From JABCPE02 sp963509715 (GTDB lineage: Bacteria > Bacteroidota > Bacteroidia > Flavobacteriales > Weeksellaceae), in NCBI GenBank assembly GCA_963509715.1, contig CAUPCB010000044.1:1-10265 (forward strand): a stretch of DNA of 10,265 nt. The letters run 5' to 3'. Positions 1 to 4,883 of the stretch are shown piece after piece; within the stretch, counting starts at the first letter, position 1; every line of letters begins with the position of its first letter. The position numbers and the translations under genes were made by a program. The notes under the pieces are model-generated. The model was not told where the DNA came from and did no database searches. It saw nothing but the letters and a program-made list of their open reading frames with translations.

Positions 1-109
1 TGGTTTTGAGTATCCGTAGGAGATTTATTTAAAGTAAAAGATTAGATAATCAAAATAAATGATTGAAAATAAAATAATATCAAAATAAGCATAAAAAGAA
101 AATAAAGAA

Positions 110-484
110 ATGTATATATTAAATTATTTATTTTATAAATATTACTGGTTTCAAGTCAGGGTGGGTAATAAAGATAACGCTGTATTTAATACTATTTTGA
201 TGATTACATTAATCATATCTCTCTATATATCTGCTGGTTTCATGGCATTTGTTTTTTTTATAATAACCAATGTGAAAATCAAAATACAACCCTTTTATGG
301 GATAATAATAGGAGGAGTTATTTTCTTTTTGTTAATGTATATTTTTTCATACAAGCAAAAATACAAGAGGATTATAATCGATAAAAAATATAAAGATAAA
401 AGTAATTTTATAGCTATTATATTGCCTATTCTTGTATTTTTATTATTCAATGGTCTTTGGATTTTTAAAATATCCCAAAACTAA
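110..484 (+). CDS. small three-helix inner-membrane protein, unknown function
   Basis: I cannot name this 124-residue protein. It has three hydrophobic segments at about residues 26-53, 62-80 and 99-119. A short aromatic-rich N-terminus precedes them (YLFYKYYWF at 6-14), and a strongly basic loop lies between helices 2 and 3 (residues 81-98, many Lys/Arg). The layout (aromatic N-terminal stretch, several helices, basic cytosolic loop, final helix) resembles small uncharacterised membrane proteins that are common in Bacteroidota accessory regions; that is from memory of the family style, not a search. The ATG follows an A-rich stretch typical of flavobacterial translation starts. No terminator is visible before the next gene, so the two may be co-transcribed. 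The DNA is very AT-rich, unlike fabG or dnaB in this window. A role as an immunity or accessory membrane protein is possible but unproven. Confidence 0.7.
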   Translation: MYILNYLFYKYYWFQVRVGNKDNAVFNTILMITLIISLYISAGFMAFVFFIITNVKIKIQPFYGIIIGGVIFFLLMYIFSYKQKYKRIIIDKKYKDKSNFIAIILPILVFLLFNGLWIFKISQN

Positions 485-587
485 CATTTATTTACATCCT
501 AAATGCTTGATAATTAATAAAAAGCAGACTATACTACTATTTAAAGCAATGATGAATAAAAGTAAAATAATATCATATTTGAATAAA

Positions 588-1088
588 ATGAAAACATTAC
601 AGAAAATAAATACAATAACACTCTTTCTATGTTTAGTTAGCAGCAAACTTTATTCTCAAGAAGCAAACGGTTTTTATTTAACAAAAGACACAATTAAAAT
701 ATCAGACCCTATAATAATCTCTGTAAAAGGAAAAGCAGGTAAAATAATAACCAGTTCCCAAGAATATAATAAAATAACCAATATTGAGAAATTATTAAAT
801 GATAACAAAGCCTTTTTATATTTTGATGATAGTATGGGATTAGGTTTTTACATCAATGATATTTGGAGAAAAAACAACTTTAAAATTTCAGAATGTGACT
901 GTTGTGATAAAAAGAAAACTATAGTTAAAGGAAATACAACCCTGACCAAACTACCATTGACAAGATTTTATTTAGGCTTTACAAAAGTATCTTTCTATAA
1001 TAAAAAGACTATTACTATTGATAAAAAGAAATTTCTCATAAAAAATAAAGAAAATTTCTATCCGATACTTTTCCCTTTATGTGACTAA
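588..1088 (+). CDS. small secreted protein of unknown function
   Basis: The protein is 166 residues long from the ATG chosen here. This start puts a clean signal peptide at the N-terminus: Met-Lys, a hydrophobic stretch at about residues 8-18, then ...KLYSQ with probable cleavage near residue 24. The reading frame is open upstream, and in-frame ATGs at 432, 549 and 552 would make longer proteins. The one at 432 overlaps the preceding gene, and all would bury the signal peptide behind a long N-terminal extension, so 588 is preferred. The mature part is Lys-, Asn- and Ile-rich, probably beta-rich, with a Cys cluster (CDCC, about residues 103-106) and a terminal Cys-Asp. No family is recognised. 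It lies 103 bases downstream of the membrane-protein gene and shares its AT-rich composition, so the two may be an accessory pair. An exported or periplasmic location is inferred from the signal peptide. Confidence 0.65.
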   Translation: MKTLQKINTITLFLCLVSSKLYSQEANGFYLTKDTIKISDPIIISVKGKAGKIITSSQEYNKITNIEKLLNDNKAFLYFDDSMGLGFYINDIWRKNNFKISECDCCDKKKTIVKGNTTLTKLPLTRFYLGFTKVSFYNKKTITIDKKKFLIKNKENFYPILFPLCD

Positions 1089-1296
1089 AATGAGAAACCT
1101 AAAATAGTTATCACTTTTATTCTAAAAAAGCAGCAAAACCTTAAAATCATCCAAAATAAATCAATCTCACTTTTGATAGATTTTTGGTGGTAAATAAAAA
1201 GATATGATGAATTTTATATAGTTTATTTTAAAATAAAATTGGATAATGAAAAAATAAGTGAGAGAAAGTAAAATAAAAATTAAAAAATATAAGGAA

Positions 1297-1331
1297 TGGA
1301 CAATTTAATTAAATTTAAAATAATACTTTTG
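1297..1331 (+). promoter_or_regulatory. Bacteroidota-type promoter for the lipoprotein-fabG unit
   Basis: TACTTTTG at 1324-1331 matches the Bacteroidota -7 consensus TAnnTTTG, with TGGACA at 1297-1302 as a possible upstream element and a 21-base spacer. The element ends 11 bases before the ATG at 1343, so the leader would be very short. No comparable element is seen immediately upstream of fabG, so this may also drive fabG. Confidence 0.45.
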
Positions 1332-1342
1332 TAAAAAAATCT

Positions 1343-1960
1343 ATGAGAAAAAATATTTGTATTATCACTTTAGGTTTTATATTAACTTCCTGCTTTGTTT
1401 CAAATGAAAATAGTTTGAAATCTGTTCAAGATTATTCAACAGAAAATGTAAATATAAAATCAAATAAAGTTGTAGATGCAGAAATTATATTTGTAAATGG
1501 AGAGAAAGTAAAAACTAAATTACAAGCATTAAAGTCAGCTGATGGTAGTTTGGACGAAGCTTCTATAACACAATATTTTGCGATTTATGATAAAGATGGG
1601 AAAAGAAATTTTTTGACTAATAAAGTCGTAAAGGAAATGAGAATTTTGGATTATGCTAATGAGAAAAGAATTTTTAAAAATAGATCAAATTACCCAAATG
1701 CTTTACAAGAATTAGTATATGATGGAAGAATAAAATGGTATGTAGAATATACTTTTAAAGGATTAGGAGATAAAAAAATAGTAAATTATTTTGTTGATGA
1801 AGAGGCGAGGAGAGAGGTTCGATGGGATCAATATGATTTTAGAAAGAAATTTAAAGAATTTACAAATTCAAATATAGAAGTTTTGGAGGATATTGAAAAA
1901 GTAGATAAAAATAATAAATTAGAAATAATAAAGATTTTAAGGAAGTATGAAAATTTATAA
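1343..1960 (+). CDS. lipoprotein of unknown function
   Basis: This is a 205-residue protein with a lipoprotein signal peptide: MRKN, a hydrophobic core, then the lipobox L14-T15-S16-C17. Cys17 would be the lipidated residue, and the protein is expected on the outer or inner membrane. The mature region is charged and Lys/Glu/Asn-rich. It begins with a Ser/Asn-rich linker (18-45), continues with an apparently beta-rich middle (residues about 46-150, with aromatic strands such as WYVEYTF), and ends in a Lys/Glu-rich helical tail (about 165-205). I recognise no catalytic motif or named family. The DNA is AT-rich like the two genes before it. The stop codon is only 12 bases from the fabG start, so the two are probably transcribed together, although a metabolic link is not evident. 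Co-transcription may simply reflect insertion of this gene at that site. Confidence 0.75.
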   Translation: MRKNICIITLGFILTSCFVSNENSLKSVQDYSTENVNIKSNKVVDAEIIFVNGEKVKTKLQALKSADGSLDEASITQYFAIYDKDGKRNFLTNKVVKEMRILDYANEKRIFKNRSNYPNALQELVYDGRIKWYVEYTFKGLGDKKIVNYFVDEEARREVRWDQYDFRKKFKEFTNSNIEVLEDIEKVDKNNKLEIIKILRKYENL

Positions 1961-1972
1961 AATAATAAGGAT

Positions 1973-2716
1973 ATGAAATTATTAGAAGGAAAAGTAGCTC
2001 TCATCACAGGTGCAGCTACAGGTATCGGAAAAAGAATAGCAGAAGTTTTTGCAGAGCAGGGAGCTAAAATAGCATTCTCCCACATCGGTCCAGATGACTT
2101 AGCAAAACAAGTAGAAGCAGACCTGAATAAAATCACCACAGCTAAAGAATACCACTCTAATGCTGCCGATTTTGATGAGGCTCAGAAACTGATTGACGAT
2201 GTTATCGCAGACTTCGGGCAGATAGATATCCTTGTGAATAATGCAGGAATTACCCGAGACAATCTTCTCCTTAGAATGAGCAAAGAGGAGTGGGACATCA
2301 TCATGAAAGTGAATTTGGATTCTGTTTTCAACCTTACAAAAGCAGCCATCAAACCTATGATGAAAGCAAGAACAGGGTCTATTATCAACATGGCTTCTGT
2401 GGTAGGTGTGAAAGGAAACGCAGGGCAGGCAAACTACGCAGCTTCTAAAGCTGGTGTTATCGGATTTTCTAAATCTGTTGCTTTGGAACTAGGTTCTAGA
2501 AATATCCGTTGTAACGCTGTGGCGCCAGGTTTCATAGAAACAGAAATGACAGCGAAACTAAGCCCAGAAGTGGTACAAGGCTGGAGAGATGCCATCCCGT
2601 TAAAGAGAGGAGGACAGACTACCGATGTAGCCAATACATGCCTATTCTTGGCAAGTGACTTGTCTTCCTATGTTACAGGACAGGTTATCAATGTAGATGG
2701 CGGTATGCTTACTTAA
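1973..2716 (+). CDS. fabG: 3-oxoacyl-[acyl-carrier-protein] reductase
   Basis: FabG reduces 3-oxoacyl-ACP to 3-hydroxyacyl-ACP with NADPH in the elongation cycle of type II fatty acid synthesis, in the cytosol. The 247-residue length is normal for the family. The short-chain dehydrogenase signatures are all present: the cofactor loop TGAATGIG (12-19), NNAG (89-92), and the catalytic tetrad Asn114, Ser142, Tyr155, Lys159 in the YAASK context. The stretch NAVAPGFIETEMT (181-193) follows and is typical of FabG. The C-terminus ends in VDGGMLT, again as in FabG. The sequence alone cannot fully exclude another SDR such as an acetoacetyl-CoA reductase, but FabG fits best. It is preceded at 12 bases by an AT-rich lipoprotein gene, with a weak AAGGA just before the ATG, and followed directly by a hairpin terminator. 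Its base composition is much less AT-rich than that of its neighbours on both sides. Confidence 0.95.
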   Translation: MKLLEGKVALITGAATGIGKRIAEVFAEQGAKIAFSHIGPDDLAKQVEADLNKITTAKEYHSNAADFDEAQKLIDDVIADFGQIDILVNNAGITRDNLLLRMSKEEWDIIMKVNLDSVFNLTKAAIKPMMKARTGSIINMASVVGVKGNAGQANYAASKAGVIGFSKSVALELGSRNIRCNAVAPGFIETEMTAKLSPEVVQGWRDAIPLKRGGQTTDVANTCLFLASDLSSYVTGQVINVDGGMLT

Positions 2717-2720
2717 AAAT

Positions 2721-2756
2721 AATTCCCTTTATTTTCTAAAGGGAATTTTTATTTTT
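2721..2756. terminator. bidirectional intrinsic terminator after fabG
   Basis: An 11-base-pair perfect stem (2721-2731 with 2737-2747, core CCCTTTA/TAAAGGG) has a 5-base loop and is followed by TTTATTTTT. On the opposite strand it is followed by a T-rich stretch (TTATTTTTAAG). It lies 4 bases after the fabG stop and could also stop minus-strand transcription from the tiny genes at 2783-3155. Confidence 0.85.
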
Positions 2757-2782
2757 CATAGGAACAAGTTAATAATACTCTT

Positions 2783-2956
2783 TTAAATACAAGCTTTAAC
2801 AATTTGGACTAATATCCAAATTCCTATGATAGTTGGAATGAGCCCTATTACAAAATGAATTAATACTGCTCCACATCCTTTTGTGTCCTCATCTTCAGAT
2901 TGAAATAATAAAAATCCTATTATAATAGCCACAAGTATAATAACAACTATTGTCAT
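2783..2956 (-). CDS. tiny two-helix membrane protein (57 aa)
   Basis: This minus-strand reading frame starts with ATG at 2956 and ends with TAA at 2783. It gives 57 residues with a strongly hydrophobic segment at 3-18, a short acidic/polar loop (QSEDEDTKGCG, 19-29), and a second hydrophobic segment at about 30-54. Such a clean helix-acidic loop-helix layout is unlikely in random AT-rich DNA and suggests a real small membrane protein. An in-frame stop (TAA) lies three codons upstream of the ATG, so the start cannot move upstream. It sits 49 bases downstream of another tiny frame on the same strand (3006-3155) and ends shortly before the bidirectional terminator shared with fabG, as a real transcription unit would. 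No family is recognised. Small hydrophobic peptides can be toxin-like, regulatory or simple membrane subunits; none of these is supported specifically. Confidence 0.6.
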   Translation of the reverse strand: MTIVVIILVAIIIGFLLFQSEDEDTKGCGAVLIHFVIGLIPTIIGIWILVQIVKACI

Positions 2957-3005
2957 AAAAATTTATTTAATTGATTTTACATTTATTATATTGTCATAGA
3001 TTAAA

Positions 3006-3155
3006 TTATTGAATGTTTTTATTAGTATCATTCAGTAATTTAGAATAATCAAAATATTGATAAATTTCTAACATAATGTGACTATCATTAGTTTGATAGG
3101 ATACAGAGCCTTTATTTGTGTCTGTGAATAAACGAAAGTAAGTTTTTGAATACAT
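3006..3155 (-). CDS. hypothetical small protein (49 aa), possibly a gene remnant
   Basis: ATG at 3155 opens a 49-residue minus-strand frame ending with TAA at 3006. The peptide is polar and aromatic-rich (MYSKTYFRLFTDTNKGS, then a Tyr/Asp/Asn-rich second half) with no signal peptide or membrane segment. Its amino-acid mix looks like a folded-protein segment rather than a translation of non-coding AT-rich DNA, but the short length makes this weak. It may be a complete small gene, the remnant of a longer decayed one, or chance. It precedes the 57-residue membrane frame on the same strand and is divergent from the XRE regulator gene at 3282, an arrangement that would allow shared control. Confidence 0.35.
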   Translation of the reverse strand: MYSKTYFRLFTDTNKGSVSYQTNDSHIMLEIYQYFDYSKLLNDTNKNIQ

Positions 3156-3261
3156 AACTATTGTAATTATAAGTTTCAGCGAAATTATAACATATCAAGC
3201 TAAATATCTTTTTTAAAAATTACTAATAGAGGAAAGAAATTACTGATTAAAATTTTATTTT

Positions 3262-3269
3262 TAAATTTG
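3262..3269 (+). promoter_or_regulatory. -7 promoter element that decides the XRE gene start
   Basis: TAAATTTG is an exact match to the Bacteroidota -7 consensus TAnnTTTG. It overlaps the in-frame TTG at 3267-3269 that could otherwise be read as a start codon. Transcription would begin just after it, which makes the ATG at 3282 the likely start. No convincing -33 TTTG is seen at the expected distance. Confidence 0.45.
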
Positions 3270-3281
3270 AAAAAAAATATT

Positions 3282-3635
3282 ATGAGTTTAGGAGAAAAGT
3301 TGAAACAAGCAAGATTAAACAAAAATTTTTCACAAGAGTATATGGCAGAAATGCTTAATGTTTCTCAGAAAACATATTCTAATTTTGAAAATGATAAGAC
3401 AGTGCCAAGTTTCTCACAAATCGAAGAAATTTCTAAATTATTAGAAGTAAGTATTTTGAGTTTTTTAAAAAATGAAGCACTATCATTTTATAATACAGAT
3501 AATAAAGGAGGAAATAATGGGTTAGTAATAAATCAAATGTCAGATAAAATTGTAGAACAATATGAACTTCGTATAAAAGGATTAGAAGAAGAAATATCAT
3601 ATCTCAAAAATCTGTTAGAAAAATTTATAAAATAA
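3282..3635 (+). CDS. XRE-family transcriptional regulator with C-terminal coiled coil
   Basis: This is a DNA-binding protein of 117 residues. The N-terminal helix-turn-helix of the Cro/C1 (XRE) type spans about residues 4-60. LGEKLKQARLNKNFSQEYMA is helices 1-2, NVSQKTYSNFEND is the turn and recognition helix, and VPSFSQIEEISKLLEVS completes the five-helix fold. A flexible Gly/Asn linker (about 70-82) leads to a heptad-like helix at 87-117 (IVEQYELRIKGLEEEISYLKNLLEKF), probably a dimerisation coiled coil. The ATG at 3282 is preferred over the in-frame TTG at 3267 because the TTG lies inside a TAnnTTTG promoter element. The gene is AT-rich and stands alone on its strand, divergent from two tiny minus-strand frames that are candidate targets. 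It could equally be a stand-alone regulator; its ligand and operator are unknown. Confidence 0.85.
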   Translation: MSLGEKLKQARLNKNFSQEYMAEMLNVSQKTYSNFENDKTVPSFSQIEEISKLLEVSILSFLKNEALSFYNTDNKGGNNGLVINQMSDKIVEQYELRIKGLEEEISYLKNLLEKFIK

Positions 3636-3696
3636 AAAAACATTTCTTTTGTAATATGTAAATTATTTTTTCGTTCTAATAGAAAAATCAAACATA

Positions 3697-4365
3697 ATGA
3701 AAAATTTATTATCAGGAATTTTATTCCTTCTCGGTGTGGCGTGCTCTTTTGCACAGAATGATAGAAATGTCGGCGATTTTACTTCTCTGAAAGTCTATGA
3801 CAGGATTTCCGTAGAACTTATAGAATCCAAGAAAAACAAAGTGGAAATCATAGGCGACGGCAGTTCGAAAATCCAAGTAATCAATAAAAACGGCGAACTA
3901 AAAATCCGTACCCAAACTATGAAACTCCTGCAGGGAGATGATGTTAAAGTAAAGGTTTATTACAATGACCTTAGCGATATTCAGGCGAGCCAAGGTTCAG
4001 AAATCATTTCTGATGATGTATTGAAAGCCAATCTACTGAAAATCACTGCTAATGAAGGTTCTAAAATCCAACTGAAAGTAGATGTAAAACAGCTGAATGT
4101 AAGAGGAAACTCGGGCGGCGAAGTAGAGCTTTCAGGGAATGCAGATGTTCAAGAAATCGTGATGAACTCTGGCGCAAAATACAAAGGCGATGACAACGAG
4201 GGCGAAAATGTCTCCGTAACTGTAAATGCAGGCGGAAAGGCAGAAGTCTACGCTTCCAAAGCTGTAAATGCCACCGTGAGAGCAGGTGGAAAAATAGAAA
4301 TCCACGGAAATCCGAAACAAAGAGATGTAAAAAAAGTAGTAGGCGGAGTTATAGAGTTTAAATAA
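3697..4365 (+). CDS. exported GIN-domain (DUF2807) protein
   Basis: This is a 222-residue exported protein. The signal peptide covers about residues 1-19 (basic MKN, hydrophobic core, SFA-Q cleavage). A Cys at 16 is preceded by GVA, which is a poor lipobox, so signal peptidase I processing is more likely. The rest matches the putative auto-transporter adhesin head GIN domain (DUF2807), frequent in Bacteroidota. It opens with the typical NVGDFTSLKVYDRISVEL stretch and ends with a Gly-rich beta repeat region and VGGVIEFK. Small G-containing turns recur every 18-21 residues at Gly100, 121, 140, 159, 179 and 197, as expected for a beta-solenoid. The adhesin label is inherited from family naming; the real role is not established. 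The gene has a 61-base upstream gap with only a poor -7 match (TTCTTTTG at 3644-3651) and its own terminator, so it is probably monocistronic. Base composition matches the core genes. Confidence 0.85.
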   Translation: MKNLLSGILFLLGVACSFAQNDRNVGDFTSLKVYDRISVELIESKKNKVEIIGDGSSKIQVINKNGELKIRTQTMKLLQGDDVKVKVYYNDLSDIQASQGSEIISDDVLKANLLKITANEGSKIQLKVDVKQLNVRGNSGGEVELSGNADVQEIVMNSGAKYKGDDNEGENVSVTVNAGGKAEVYASKAVNATVRAGGKIEIHGNPKQRDVKKVVGGVIEFK

Positions 4366-4403
4366 AAAAATAAGCACCCAGATTATTCTGGGTGTTTTTT
4401 TAT
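4366..4403. terminator. bidirectional terminator between GIN gene and rnhA
   Basis: An 8-base-pair stem CACCCAGA (4375-4382) / TCTGGGTG (4387-4394) encloses the loop TTAT. An A-run on the left and a T-run on the right extend the pairing and supply the U-tract in both directions. It serves the plus-strand GIN gene and the convergent rnhA gene; the T-run reaches into the rnhA stop codon. Confidence 0.85.
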
Positions 4404-4879
4404 TCCGAAAAAAGATTTTCTTCTTCCTTTTCGAAGAAGGTATCTATCAGTAGATTTTCTTTTTGTGATGCTGCTACAGCCAGCTTGTCGGCTCTTTCGT
4501 TTTGTGGATGTCCTGCGTGGCCTTTTATCCAGTGGAAAGTAGGTTTATACTTGCTGAAAAGTGGGATAAATTTTCGCCACAGATCAGGATTTTTCACATT
4601 TTTAAAGCCTTTTTTTATCCAGCCAAGAATCCAGTTTTTATTTACCGCATCGGCTACATACTTACTGTCGGTAAAGATATGAATATCATGCCCTTCTTCT
4701 TTCAGATTTTCTAGAGCTGTGATTACCGCGAGGAGTTCCATACGGTTGTTGGTCGTTAGCCGATACCCTTCCGAAAAGCATTTTTCATAGTTTTTCTCTG
4801 GAGCCTGCATGATAATGCCATAGCCGCCTTTCCCTGGGTTGCCGCTGCACGCTCCATCGGTATAGATTTCTATCTTCAT
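4400..4879 (-). CDS. rnhA: ribonuclease HI
   Basis: RNase HI cleaves the RNA strand of RNA-DNA hybrids, removing R-loops and helping primer removal in the cytosol. From the ATG at 4879 the protein has 159 residues, the usual bacterial length. It starts MKIEIYTDGACSGNPG with catalytic Asp8. The other active-site residues are Glu48 (NNRMELLA), Asp71 (FTDSKYV) and Asp131 (NERADKLA), with the conserved His121 in KGHAGHPQNERAD. An in-frame ATG nine codons upstream (4906) would add an N-terminus that overlaps the dnaB 3' end and is not family-like, so 4879 is chosen. The basic Trp-containing handle region (about 80-103) of the E. coli-type enzyme is present. A short acidic tail (KEEEENLFSE) extends past the core. 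The start is only 4 bases beyond the dnaB stop, so translation is likely coupled in a dnaB-rnhA operon ending at the bidirectional terminator. Confidence 0.95.
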   Translation of the reverse strand: MKIEIYTDGACSGNPGKGGYGIIMQAPEKNYEKCFSEGYRLTTNNRMELLAVITALENLKEEGHDIHIFTDSKYVADAVNKNWILGWIKKGFKNVKNPDLWRKFIPLFSKYKPTFHWIKGHAGHPQNERADKLAVAASQKENLLIDTFFEKEEENLFSE

Positions 4880-4883
4880 ATTT

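Noticed and set aside
1..109. Possible 3' end of an upstream gene at the left edge
   Set aside because: All three plus frames stop within the first 30 or so bases and the remaining piece is too short to identify; no terminator hairpin marks a gene end.
432..587. Longer version of the secreted-protein gene starting at 432
   Set aside because: It would overlap the preceding gene and place 52 residues before a good signal peptide; the ATG at 588 fits far better.
1089..1342. 254-base gap: imperfect inverted repeat 1151-1187 (CCAAAA...TTTTGG) and a 12-codon frame at 1296
   Set aside because: The inverted repeat has bulges and no T-run, so it is not a convincing terminator. The short frame overlaps the promoter region and has no support.
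1260..1513. 14-base exact direct repeat (GAGAGAAAGTAAAA at 1260 and 1500)
   Set aside because: In AT-rich DNA of this length, one such repeat is expected by chance; there is no further similarity around the two copies.
1828..2139. Minus-strand open frame across the lipoprotein-fabG junction
   Set aside because: It is a shadow of two well-supported plus-strand genes and has no recognisable domain.
3636..3696. Terminator for the XRE gene
   Set aside because: The region is A/T-rich but no stable hairpin with a T-run is visible.
4392..4714. Plus-strand open frames opposite rnhA
   Set aside because: These are antisense shadows of a gene with all catalytic residues in place.
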